A stretch of DNA of 64,000 nucleotides from Ashinkailepas kermadecensis (taxonomy: Eukaryota > Arthropoda > Thecostraca > Neolepadidae), in contig JAOTOM010003973.1 in NCBI GenBank assembly GCA_034440615.1, positions 124,001 to 188,000 on the forward strand. Reading direction: 5' to 3'. Both the position numbers and the translations under genes were made by a program. The notes below the pieces were generated by a model. The model saw nothing but the letters and a program-made list of their open reading frames with translations, did no database searches and was not told where the DNA came from. Shown here piece by piece: positions 34,690 through 45,734 of this stretch (its first letter is position 1; each line of letters begins with the position of its first letter).

Positions 34690-35156
34690 ACGGCCGCCGA
34701 TCGTAAAGTCGCCACCGTGTCGATGATTGGACGTTTTGTCATCAATGTCGATGGCGACTGGCCGCTCGTATTGTCATCAATGTCGATGGTGATTGGGGGG
34801 GGGCGGTGTTCCCTTTCTGGGGAGTGTTACTCGCTTGGGTGGGGTCTGTTATGTGACTGTGTGGAGACGTGTGCGATGGCCCGACAGATTGGGCACATCT
34901 GTTGGGGGACCTGTGTCGGCCGACTGTCGCGCCGGCCGCCTCGGCAGTCTTCACACGCCCGTCAGTGAGTACAGACCGAGACGGAGCGTCCTGTGTCAGT
35001 GACGATATAACAGGCTCCAGAAAGCCCTCGCCAGGAGGACGGAAATTGAACGGCGACGCCGGCTGTCCTGACCGAAAACTTTGTACGATAGTATTACAAT
35101 TATAGCCGTGGGCGAGAGCACCGAACATTTACCCAGCGCGTACCTTGATGTCACCA
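34690..35156. other. Spacer holding the tentative exon
   Basis: Unique DNA with a short GTCATCAATGTCGATGG duplication (34738-34790). The only coding candidate is 34977-35062. Confidence 0.35.
34977..35062 (-). CDS. Tentative exon of the same unidentified gene
   Basis: The acceptor GGTCAGGACAG is followed, in the phase left by the 37.5-kb exon, by 28 codons beginning GVAVQFPSSWRGLSGACYIV. A donor CG/GTCTGT restores phase 0 as required by the next exon. The donor is weak, third positions are not GC-biased, and another frame is also open here. The call rests mainly on phase agreement. It could be a chance open stretch. Confidence 0.3.
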
Positions 35157-35660
35157 CAGCATTAAAAATAATTTTTTTTTCGTTCGGTGTGAGATGTCGA
35201 AACGAGTCCACTAAGATGCCGAAATTCCCCATGGAAATGTCCTTTAGAACATTGTTGTCCTTCAATCTCAATCTTGAGTCCATAGCCTACTTATATGTCA
35301 ATCTTTTTGATTTATCTTGGGAGACACATAATATAAGGATACTTATGTTTTTTAGGGATGCTTATGTTAATGAAAATGCTAAGAATGCCATACCATCAGC
35401 AAATTGTATTGAACAGTAGACCATATCATGGGTAATTTCTTTACTTGAAATCACGTTACACACAAGATGTTTATGTATCACAATATGTAATGATGAGCAT
35501 AAGCATGATACTTATACACAAACCACCATTAGAAACAAGGCATAGGGACTCCATAAACACACACCAAGAGGCATGATGTCAATACTTCTTTGGGAAGGAT
35601 GTCTCCTAATTGTTCAATAGGTGGTATATTCCACCTTATTTCACGAATAATGTATCACTG
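35157..35660. mobile_element. hAT-like MITE, copy 1
   Basis: 504-bp non-coding element. The ends CAGCATTAAAAATAATTTTT and (reverse complement of right end) CAGTGATACATTATTCGTGA are imperfect inverted repeats beginning CAG. A perfect 8-bp target duplication TGTCACCA lies at 35149-35156 and 35661-35668, as expected for hAT transposition. Homologous to 37930-38404. Confidence 0.88.
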
Positions 35661-35668
35661 TGTCACCA

Positions 35669-37476
35669 TCTCATTGATAACGTAGGAAAAACGTGGCAGC
35701 TGACTGTCAACCGGTCAATCGCGGACAAACAATCGTGAAGGCCCCGGTTTTTGTGACAAGGCTTTCTAGCTGACTTCAGGTCGGCAAAATATGCCAGTCG
35801 GCTGGCGAAACCCAAACTCTTATTTGGCCTGGCCTGGATGCTCAACGGCAAGAGATATAAAAAAACGTTTTTTATATGTTTTTTTGCAATTAAAGGATTA
35901 GGCTACGCGCTGGTGAAGGCCACATTTATCCCAGTGGTTTAGAACACAAGCTAGAGACGGGAAAATGTGCCGCCTCTCCCATGCAGAACTAGGGGTATCG
36001 GTTGCAGGCAGCAGTTCCCACGCTAAAAAGTACTAATTTAAAAAATGTTTTCCCAAGCTTCATTCAACAGCAAAGGCCGCATTGCCGAGGTCATGTAAAC
36101 CACATATTTTACTCTTGAGATTCATCCTACGTCAGAAACATACCATCTGATCTACCTCGCGACATTGCACAAACAAAACGTGACGAAACATGTAAACAAC
36201 GGGTTCAAAATTGGAAACAAAATAATGGGAGAGAACTGAAGCACTTCATACCCCAGAACTTAATGTCTTCATTTCTCCAATAGAATATTGTTATGTCTCC
36301 CTACGATTGTCATGCATGGGTGTATTAACTGATCAAAAAGGTAAATCCAAACAATCACACATGCAAAATGTACATCCTAGTGCAATGGCGCAGTCACGAA
36401 ACCAAAAGACGAGGATTAGTTTTCGTGTCCGCCGACGGCTTATATTTGAAATTCTAATAATCGGATTCCTCTCATGTCCCGGATCAAACTACTTCTGTGG
36501 CCTATCAAGTTCCGACTAAATATCATGGTTGGGGCATCCGAGATGGGATAGTAGCGCGATACTTCATTTTCTATTACAATACCTAATGAAGTCATGAAGA
36601 TGAACAAATGAAATTGACGAACATTTTTATTTCGCCTCCAGTAAGATAGATGACTCCTGGGCAGGAACAAAAAGTCAATCATTTTATTTTGCGCCACGGT
36701 GCAACCAGGATCAAGCGACAGGTAGCCACGGCGACAAACCGCACCTCAGATACTGAATTGATACAGTCCACTGAGTTTTCTCGTGGTCTCTATAAAAAGG
36801 GAATTCGAGTTACCGTGTCGCCGGACGCTGGTTGTGCCACTGTAATATGATTGGGCTGAAGTTCAGCAGGGCTGGGGACGGCTGGACTGGTGAGTAATGA
36901 CGTCCCGCTGGACCAGTGACGAGTGAGGCTCCATCGGACTGGGTAGCACCTAGACACCCATGAACTGGTGAAGACTAGAAACTATCAGATTGGCGAGAGC
37001 TGACGCTCCTGAGGGTTAGTCAGAGCTCAGACCCATTGGACCGGAGCAGCTGTCGCTCCCATACTGGCTGTCAGGAGCAAGGACCGCTACATATTCAGAT
37101 ATACAGATATTGACCAAGTGATAAGACTTGCATCGGAAAGTGAACCTGACGATCTTAGCTCCAGACAAATAAGCAGCCAACAGTTTGAACCAATTAAGTG
37201 GCGACTATTTTCATGCGGAAAGTTGGGGGAGGGGATATGAAGTGATGTGATCGAGTAGCAGCAGCAGTAGCAGTAACTTAAGGCTACAATTGATGTAGTG
37301 ATGACAAGATGTGGAGTAAAGTTGCTGCAGTGACGAGGTGCGATTTACTCAAGAGACAGTACTACAGTGGTGACTAGCAGATGTAGCAGATGTAGCAGAT
37401 GTAGCAGTTGGTGCAGCAGTGACCGGTGCAGCAGTGACCAGTCCAACAGCCACTGGTGGGTAGAGCGAAAACTGAC
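35669..37476. other. Spacer, no gene seen
   Basis: AT-rich unique DNA. Near 37255-37420 there are simple AGCAGCAGTAGCAG and GCAGATGTA runs. No exon with usable splice sites found. Confidence 0.35.
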
Positions 37477-37576
37477 CTGACGGGTAGCAGATGGCCGGCG
37501 GCTGGTAGCACGTCTCCCAGGCCACCTCCAGGCAGGTGGTCGGCAGCAGGCGAACGGTGAGCACCCACTGGCCGTC
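37477..37576 (-). CDS. Exon of unidentified membrane-protein gene (extracellular part)
   Basis: 33 codons plus one base, probably phase 0 to 1, reading DGQWVLTVRLLPTTC, then LEVAWETCYQPPAICYPS. The acceptor is unusually good (GCTGTTCCTACAG), the donor is CAG/GTCAGT, and 31 of 33 third positions are G or C, so the frame is clear. Four cysteines in a short beta-like stretch suggest a secreted or extracellular domain. I do not recognise the family. A degenerate 36-39-bp array begins about 45 bp upstream of the acceptor. The true first exon was not found. Confidence 0.7.
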
Positions 37577-37619
37577 CTGTAGGAACAGCTCAGCGGCAGA
37601 CATGGGCGTGCGGGCCGCA

Positions 37620-37929
37620 TCAGGTCACCGTCTGCACCACGGCCACCGCCCGCACCGCCGCCTCTGGAACACAGCAAACAGGCCGTCTGACTGCACCGTC
37701 CACACGGCCGCCTCTGGAACAGAAGGCCACCATCCACATCACCGCCTCTGGAACACACTGGACCTCCATCCACATGGCCACCTCTGAAACACAACGGGCC
37801 ACCGACTGTACCGCCACCTCTGGAACACACGGGCCACCATCCACACCACCATATCTGGAACACACCGGGCCACTAACCACATGGCCGCCTCTGTTACGCA
37901 ATGAACCACCGTCCACACTGCCGCCTCTG
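37620..37929. repeat. Degenerate 36-39-bp array, left part
   Basis: Units around CCACCTCTGGAACACACGGG then CCACCATCCACACCACC. It lies just upstream (in gene sense) of the exon ending at 37576 and is interrupted by the MITE at 37930. Confidence 0.88.
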
Positions 37930-38404
37930 CAGTGTTAAAATAATGGTTTTTCGTTAGGTGCGAGATGCCAAAACGTGTACAGTAGGCTGTCGAAATTCGC
38001 CATGGAAACAATGTCCTTAGCATGACTTATAAGTTCTTTAAACACGATTTTGATCCAACAGCATACTCATACATTCACTTTTTCCTTTGTTTTGAGATAC
38101 CTAACTTAGGGGTAACTATCTTAGCAATAATACAAAATACCCATCCTTATCAACTGATATTGTATAACAAACATCATAGATAATCCTCGAACCCAAAATT
38201 GTGCTAAGAGATATTCGTTCATCACAATCCACAATGTAAGTATCAGCATGATACTTATCCAGAAGATGCTGTTAGAAATTAGACATAAAAACCTCATCGA
38301 CGAATCATCACGAAGCACGATGTCGATTCTCCAATGGGAGTGATGTCAATTCAGTGTCCAGAAAGTGGTATATTCCACCCTATTTCACGAATAATTTATA
38401 ACTG
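37930..38404. mobile_element. hAT-like MITE, copy 2, inserted in an array
   Basis: 475 bp. Ends CAGTGTTAAAATAATGGTTT and reverse-complemented right end CAGTTATAAATTATTCGTGA. 8-bp target duplication CGCCTCTG at 37922-37929 and 38405-38412. Interior conserved with copy 1, including GTGGTATATTCCACC near the right end. Confidence 0.85.
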
Positions 38405-38690
38405 CGCCTCTGGAACACACCGGGCCACCATCCACACCACTGCCTTTGAGACAATAGACCATCATCAACACCACCATCTCTGGGACAAACTGGGCCATCT
38501 GCACTGCTGCCTCTGAGACACAATGGGCCACCATCCACACCGACACCTCTGAGACACAACAGGACAACCGACCACACCACCGTCTCTGAGACACAATGGG
38601 CCACCATCCACACCACCATCACTGAGACACATTGGGCCACTGTCTGCACCACCACCACTGAGACACACAGCCACCATCTGCACTGCCACC
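38405..38690. repeat. Degenerate 36-39-bp array, right part
   Basis: Same unit as 37620-37929, with CTGAGACACA variants. Confidence 0.88.
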
Positions 38691-38785
38691 ACTGGTGGTT
38701 ATTGGTTTTACAACACATCGACAGTTAAGTCATGTAGTGTCACCCATCTCTCATACTGATAAGGTCACCAGACAAATTCCATAGA
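38691..38785 (-). mobile_element. SINE fragment
   Basis: GGTTATTGGTTTTACAACAC, ATCGACAGTTAAGTCATGTA and GTGTCACC match the SINE body with many substitutions. The tRNA head is not recognisable. Confidence 0.65.
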
Positions 38786-39009
38786 CATTGCATCCCTTCA
38801 CAGGACCCACCATGACAAAAAGATGCATTATTACATGTCATACCTACATCAATTTCAAATTACATAGGTACAAGACTGACATATTCTTTCATGTGACAAT
38901 ATGCTGAATAAAGACATAAAGATATAAAAGATCAGTGCAACTATGAGCCACAAGGGCCCTTCTTGGTTGCACTCTGTACACTGAACCAGTTATCCATCAA
39001 ATGTGTTGA

Positions 39010-42000
39010 TCAACTCTCCCTGGAATACAGAAAAACAAGCCCCCTATTCTTATAATGATTGTCTATGCTGTTCTTAAAGATGTTCAGTGTGTTGCTACTG
39101 ACAATGGTTTCTGGCAGCTGGTTCCAGTGTTCTACTACCCTGTTGGTGAAGAAGGACTGTCTTAACCTTGTCCTGCTGTGATTAACTTTAATTTTGAATT
39201 GATGACCTCTAATTGTATCATTTCTGTTAAATTCAAACAGTTCCCTGAGATAACCCTGTTCCCGACCATGAACAAATTTAAAGACCTCGATGAGATCTCC
39301 TCTCAGCCTTCTATATCTAAGTGAAAACATTAAATTTCTTCAATCTTTCCTCATATGCCAGGTTGCCCATACCATTCACCATTTTTGTTGCCCTCTTTTG
39401 TACTCTCTCTAAAAGCCAACAATCTTTTTCATAACTAGGGGACCAAGCTTGGACACAATATTCCAGATACGGCCTGACATATGCACAATAAAGCTTCCTG
39501 ATGACTTCCTCACTTTTGTATGATACATTCCTATTTATTGCCCCAAGCATTCTTAGTGCCTTCTTCCTGCCTTCTTTGGTCTGTTCTGATGCCCCCAATT
39601 TTGTGTTAAAAATAACACCTAAGTCCTTCTCCTGCTGAGTCACAGATAGTACTTGGCCACCCATCAAGTATGGAGCCTTGATATGCTGCCTACCTACATG
39701 CATGATTTTGCACTTATCAAAATTAAATTTCATTTGCCATTTTTCGGACCACTTCACAAGCTCGTCTAAGTCTTTCTGCAGCAAGACCTGCTCATTGTGC
39801 CCTGTTATTGCCCTAAAGACCTTCAAATCATCTGCAAATTTCAAAACCTTACTGCTTAGGCCACTTTCAATGTTATTTACAAACATAATGAACAATAGTG
39901 GTCCCAGTACTGACCCTTGGGGGACTCCACTAAGAACATTTTGCCATGATGTTTTTGTACCATTTAGCATCACTCTCTGCTGTCTATCTGAAAGCCACAA
40001 CCCTATCCATTTTAGGATGTTACCCACAATACCATGGGCCTGAAGCTGCATCATTAACCGTTTATGAGGTACCTTGTCAAAGGCCTTGCTAAAGTCAAGA
40101 TATGCTACATCAACCTGATTTCCCTTATCAAATTGTTCTGTAGCAAAATTAAAAAAGTCCAGGAGATTTGTGAGACACGATCGCCCTTTTCTACACCCAT
40201 GTTGAGTATCTTGAATCACTCTGTTTCCTTCCAGAAAACTAACTATTTTATCCTTGATAATTGATTCAAGTACCTTGCAGACTAGTGATGTGAGGCTTAC
40301 TGGCCTATAGTTTTCAACTTTCCCTCTTTCTCCTTTCTTGAAAATAGGAACTACATTTGCCCTTTTCCAATCGGTTGGAATTTCATTTTGTGAAACTGAT
40401 CTACAAAATATTATACTGAGTGGAATTGCCAATTCTTTTTCAGCTTCCCGCAATACCCTAGCATAGATTCCATCAGGTCCTGCTGCCTTGTTTGGCTATA
40501 TTTTCCTGACATAATTCAAAACAACATCACTGTCAATGAAATCAACATCATGTAACTGATCACCTGTTGCTGGGCTGTGGTTCACAGTTGGCAGATTTGT
40601 CACATCCTCCAATGTAAACACTGATTTAAACTGCTTGCTCAATTCCTCAATCATCTCACTATCCTCACTCAATATAATCCCATTTACTTCCAGTGGACCA
40701 ATTGTGCTTGAAACTTTACTTAGCTTGTAGAAACTAAAGAACTTTTTACTGTCCCCATTACAGTTCCTAGCCAAATCCAATTCTTTTGCTCGCTTTGCTG
40801 CTCTGGTTTTCTGTTTCACAGCGTCTCTAGCTTTTTGATACAACCTTAGATTTACTATATTTGAAGCTTCCTTAAATACTCTAAATGCATCTTTCTTAGC
40901 CTTAATTGCTTTTGTCAAATCTGGTGTAAGCCATGCTGGCTTTCCTACTCTTCTTTTGTGCCTTTGCTTTTGTGGGACATGTCTAATCTGAATTTCCCTC
41001 AAGTAAGATTTGAACTTTTCCCACATTTCACAGGCATTTAAATCGGATAATTCTTCTTCCCATTTTATGGCACTTAAAGCTGCTCTCATGCAGTCAAAGT
41101 CTGCCCTGTTAAAATTTGGAACCTTTGCCAAAATATCCTTGATTGTCCCTGCTACATGTGCCTTGAATCTCACTATGTTATGGTCACTTCTTCCCAGAGT
41201 TTCTCCTACAATCAAGTCTTGAACTAAATCACTTAAATCCGAGAAGACAAGGTCCAAGAATGAGCCCTGCCTAGTTGGTTCTGTTACAAACTGGTGTAAG
41301 AACAGGTCCTCTTCAAGGCATTTCCTAAACAGTTTACATGCTGGGGAGCCAACACCAACATTTTCATATCCTTTTAGATTAAAGTCACCAAGAATAAGGC
41401 ATTTCCTCTGAAAGTTTCTACTGATTTCCTCACAAATCACCTTATCAAGCTCCAGTTGCTGAGAATGTGGCAAGGTTCCTGATCGGTACAAAGCTCCTAT
41501 TCTCAGTTTGTTGCTGTTGCCTTTTCCCACAGAAACATCAAGCCAAATGGACTCCACAGACACATTTTTTTACCCCATCTGCTACTTTTTGAGAACTGAA
41601 TAAGCTATTCACATACAGCATTACACCACCCCCTTTCACTGCTGGACCCCTATTGCATGAAAACATATTGTATCCCTGGATCTCATAGTCCTGCAAGTTA
41701 TCCCCAAAATACCCCTCACTGACCCATGCCTCAGTAATGCAAACAAAATCTGGTTCCTCATCAGCAACATAACACTTGAACTCGTCAAATTTGGATCGAA
41801 TACTCTGAGCATTAAGCATCATACACTTAAGAAATGTTCCATAACCATCTTTGGTTTTTTCATGCTGAGTAGCTCTATCATCTCTGGATGAGCTACCACT
41901 CTGCCATCTTGATCTACTGCCATCCCTATTTGCTGACTGTGAGGTTCTATTGCCTATGCTGTCACTATTGGCATATTCATGAGATGGTAATGCCACTTCT

Positions 42001-42011
42001 TCCCTCCCCAC
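39010..42011 (-). pseudogene. LINE ORF2: endonuclease and reverse transcriptase, broken
   Basis: Order of domains: apurinic-like endonuclease (LNAQSIRSKFDEF, CITEAWVSEG, ILGDFNLKG, SDHN), linker, then reverse transcriptase (NYRPVSLTSLVCKVLE, YLDFSKAFDKVPH, SGVPQGSVLGPLLFIMF, KFADDLKVF with the catalytic Asp pair) and a C-terminal tail to LVFLYSRES. Lesions: a frameshift near 41550, an in-frame TAG at 40496-40498 just before PNKAAGPDGIYA, and a frameshift near 39330. All catalytic motifs are otherwise intact, so the copy is fairly recent but dead. Confidence 0.92.
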
Positions 42012-42019
42012 CCCATTAT

Positions 42020-42978
42020 CTAGTTTCCCTGAAGGACATGTTCATACACTTTACTTAACACTTGCATCCCCTTCTCGGAGAAGTGCAGACCATCCCTTTG
42101 ATAGAGGTCCCATGAACCATAAAACCTGCACCACTTGTCAACAAAGGTCAAACCTAACTCATTGCAGAGCCTACCCACCCTGGCATTGGCTGCCAGCGCC
42201 CTAGAGCTCCACTCAGGGGAGACTTCAGCCCTGGGCAGAATAGCTGTCACAATAACTCTGCTTTTGCTCTGCTTCAGGGTGGCCAGAAGGGCCCTGTAGT
42301 CCTGCAGCAGCTCCTCACTCCTAGCAGGACCTACGTTGTTCACTCCTACCTGCACTATAACTGTACTAAACTGGTCCTCACTGGTGGCCTGTGCCACCAC
42401 TGGGACCAGGTCTCTAACCTTGGCACCAGGCCTGGTGATGCACCTCCTGCCTCTCCTACCTTTACAGAAAACTCTATCTAAATGCCGCACCCGAGTCTCC
42501 TACCACCAGCACCGTCTCCTTGCTGCTATCACTGCTATCACTATCCTGCAGGCAGTCCTCCAGTGCCTGGAACCTATTGGATGTTATTACTCCTGCCTGT
42601 TGAGCTGCTTCACTAGGTTGCTTCCCACTCCTACCACCTACCACCTGCCACTCACTGCCCCCTTGCTTAGGCTCACTCCTCCAAATCCTCCACCCCCTGA
42701 CTTTAAACCACTGCCCCTCCTGTGTGCTACAACTAGAAATCTTCTGTTCACTAAGAATACTTCTCTCTTCAGATCTCCCTGCCACCTCCACAGCAGGGGA
42801 AGCTAGTTACCTGGTGGCCTGTGACCACCTGGGCATAGGATGCCCCTGCTACAGACTGCCCCTTACATGTTACCCTTTCTGGCCAGCCCTGTGAAGCAAG
42901 GGAAGCTTTGAGCTTGAAAAGCTCTGCCTTAAGGGCCCTAACCTCATCCTCTAGTGCCTGCATCCTGGTAGTAACCAT
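42020..42978 (-). pseudogene. LINE ORF1: coiled coil plus SGNH-esterase-like domain, frameshifted
   Basis: The N-terminal part MVTTRMQALEDEVRALKAEL is a short coiled coil, as in CR1/L2 ORF1 proteins that self-associate and bind RNA. The second part has SGNH hydrolase blocks: block I ...VLVVGDS, block III VIVQVGVNNVG, and block V DGLHFSEKG with the catalytic Asp-x-x-His. A +1/-2 frame break occurs immediately after GDS (about 42490), and another break lies near 42780. The protein is therefore not made intact from this copy. Confidence 0.82.
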
Positions 42979-44162
42979 CCTAAAGGCTGCAGCTTATTCC
43001 TAGATTGCGATTGAAAAGTAACTTGCTGCAGAATGATTTACCAAATAACAGAGCAGAGCAAAATAACTGACAAAGCTTAGGTCTATGCTAGTTCCTAACT
43101 ATGCAGCACTTACAAGGTAATCACTGTGCAGAAAGTTGACTGGTTTTAAAGAAAGAAGAAATCACTTGCTGAATAACTGCCAAAAATGAAATAAATAGCT
43201 GAAAACACTAGACAAAGACACACTAGACACACTAGACAAAGACAGACAGAATGGACAAAATGGCGCTGGGCAGCGTCTCTTGGTGTAAATATTATAATCT
43301 GCTTGCTAAAAAAGAAACTTATGAGCTAAAACTATGCAAATATATGCACAGAAGTAATTGCTAAATACCTATCCACAGTTAAGCCTAGGATACTGTCCGG
43401 TTCTGCAACAACTTATCTCGAAAGCAGGAGTTCCACACAGACGTGTTTCCACCTTGACACCTGGCGGCGGTGAATAGAGCATGCTATAAACAGAGCATGG
43501 CTCCCAAGAGAACAAGTGCTGCGGTAGGTATGCCAAAAATGGTATTACTGTGCTTTAATATGGTAACAAGACACGTTTTACACACATTTTCCTCCATAAA
43601 GCAAACTAATGGGTTAGGTTTGGTTAGGTTAGCTTAGTTTAGTTTTTTTTAGTTGGAATTTTTTTTCATTGTCCAAAAAAGGTAAAAAATTGGGAACTAG
43701 TTTTTATTCTCTTCAGTAGCAGCTTATGTTATGTTGGGTTCAGTGAAGTCTTTTTTTATTCAAACAATTTTAAGAACATAAATTGCCTGAAATTTTCCTA
43801 ATTTATTTTCCAAAGGGAGGTTAGGTGGTAAATTTTGACATCAAGGCAAATTTTGATTTTCTGGATTTTTTTTTAATAGGATGCTTTTTGACGTGATTAA
43901 GACGATGTGACCACTCATTTGATCTGCAAATGATTACTTTTAAGTCAATGGCGGTCAATACCATTGATGACATCATAGGCACAGGTCTGCAGCTTATAGC
44001 CTCAATGCTTCAAGAAGGAAATTTTGAATCTTGTGGCAATGGAATTCCTAAAAAAAACAAGGTGGTGTGTAAAGAACATGCGAAACTTCATCGGAGATCG
44101 TCGAGGAAGTAAACATCTCCTCGGTCGGCATGCTCTACATCGCGTATTCGGACCGCACCATG

Positions 44163-44240
44163 TCGAGGGCTAGCGCAGTTAGTTAGGGCGTCCGCTTTCC
44201 ATACGGATGGTGGTGGACTCGAATCTCGGCGCCGGTACGC
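44163..44240 (+). mobile_element. tRNA-like sequence, probably a SINE head
   Basis: GGCTAGCGCAGTTAGTTAGG, then GCGTCCGCTTTCCATACGGA and B box GACTCGAATCTCGGCGCC. A and B boxes are recognisable but the anticodon loop is too long for a good tRNA, so a tRNA-derived repeat or pseudogene is more likely than a functional gene. Confidence 0.5.
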
Positions 44241-44894
44241 TTTTAACCCGATCACACAGTCGTTAGCGGTCAGGGCTGTTGGTTAATGTTGCACTTTATA
44301 TTACTTTACATTATCATATGAGTTGCCTGATGTAATATTTGTCAACAAAAGTAAAGAGGGAAATACTCAATTAAAGCCTACTCATGCAATGAATGTCTAA
44401 TTTGACCATTTGGAATTGTCATCGTGGAACTTTGTCTCTCGAAGAGTGCTTCTGGCTGCAAAATTTGAGGGGGCATTCTGGCGCACTGAAGGTCAGACTT
44501 CTTTCAATGCGCAACTCTGGCCGAAAACCCGAGGGGACACTGGGGACACATGCTCCCAGCGCCCCTTGTATCCACCCTGTCCCAGAAACAATTGAAAGGG
44601 ATTCTGATGAACTGGAGCCACTGGAATGGTTCCATGACAGCTTCACGCTACCCTGCGGTAAGACCTCTCACTTTCTGCGGGCATTCAACTTTCGGTATCT
44701 TTGAACCACCAAAGTGGTCATACACCTACCTCAGTCAGGGTTTGTGACCCGATGAAACATTGCATCCATATCCAGTTCAAGTTGTTTATTTCAACAACCC
44801 GGTTCCGTACGCACCACATTCCGCTACATTTTGGGTGCAAGCAACGCTACCGTAGGAAGTGCAGAAGATCCCCGGTCAACATGCCTCTCACATA

Positions 44895-45172
44895 GGGTCT
44901 GTTCCTGAACCTGCTCCAAGCTGCTCCGAGCAACTTGGAGTAGCTGCTCCTTGTTCCCGTGCGTTTTCGGAGCAGAACGGAGTACCTCCAACTTACTCCG
45001 GCCGAGAGCAGGGGCAGCTTGGAGCAGCTTGGAGTAGCACAAATGTGGCGCTGAAGATACATTTGCGGAACGCTTTGGGTCTGTTCCTGATCCTGCTCCA
45101 AAAAAAGAGTAGAGCAAAAAGAGCTCCAAGTTGCTCTACTCTTTTTTTTGGAGCAGGGTCAGGAACAGATCC
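44895..45172. mobile_element. Foldback MITE-like element
   Basis: Left end GGGTCTGTTCCTGAACCTGC; right end is its inverse (TGGAGCAGGGTCAGGAACAGATCC, 45149-45172). A second copy of the left terminus at 45077 makes the right 96 bp an almost perfect hairpin with roughly 39-bp arms and an AAAAAGAGCTCCAAGTT loop. It is bordered by ATA on both sides. The middle is rich in GGAGCAGCTTGGAGTAGC units. Confidence 0.75.
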
Positions 45173-45734
45173 ATAACGTTCACCGGTGGGGGTGGGGGTA
45201 GGGGTGGGGGGTTCGGCCACCTAAGATCTGAATCTAGAAGCACACAATTTGGAGGAATTACGGCTGTAGTGAACTCGCTGCAGTATGCATTTCATGACCC
45301 CAGGTCAATGTCTTCAGGGTCAAATGAGGTCACAATCGGCCTCCATTCCACCCCAGCCGGCACTGCTGTATGTACAGAAAGTATGAATGTTCCACTGCCA
45401 AACGGTAGGTAGACCGTTCATATGTACGCTTGCTACGTACGCTGGTACAGATCGTGCGTGCTGTTGTTACGGTCGGTAGTACGGACCCATTGTGCGATCA
45501 TTACGGCCAGCGAAAAAAACAAACACTGGCAGACCTTGGAACAATGTGAGCAAATAACCCAGCTGGTAATGGCACCGTGTTGTCGGGAAAACAATTATAA
45601 ACTTGAGTGTTTGTCCTCAAAAGAAAGCTTACTAATTATCTGAGATATTGGAGCACAACTGGCACACCACAATGCTAAGCTTACACTGATATGAGTGGTG
45701 CACATGGCTGCATGTGGTTTGTCTACAGACTACT

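Larger units (their letters stand above)
38800..43300 (-). mobile_element. CR1/L2-group LINE, near full length
   Basis: Non-LTR retrotransposon on the minus strand with two ORFs. The 3' tail includes GAGCCACAAGGGCCCTTCTT (plus strand 38945-38964), resembling the tail of the 22876 fragment. The outer limits are approximate; I could not define a target duplication. Confidence 0.85.
43301..45734. other. AT-rich repeat-derived DNA, no gene seen
   Basis: 43610-43640 has TTAGGTTTGGTTAGGTTAGC. 43860-43990 is homologous to 46190-46310. 44395-44720 reads like older interspersed repeat sequence. 45240-45350 is a partial, inverted third copy of the long-TIR MITE (ACGGCTGTAGTGAA, GGGTCAAATGAGGTC). Confidence 0.5.

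Noticed and set aside
44163..44240. Functional tRNA gene
   Set aside because: Boxes are recognisable but the anticodon loop does not fold to seven bases; treated as tRNA-derived repeat.
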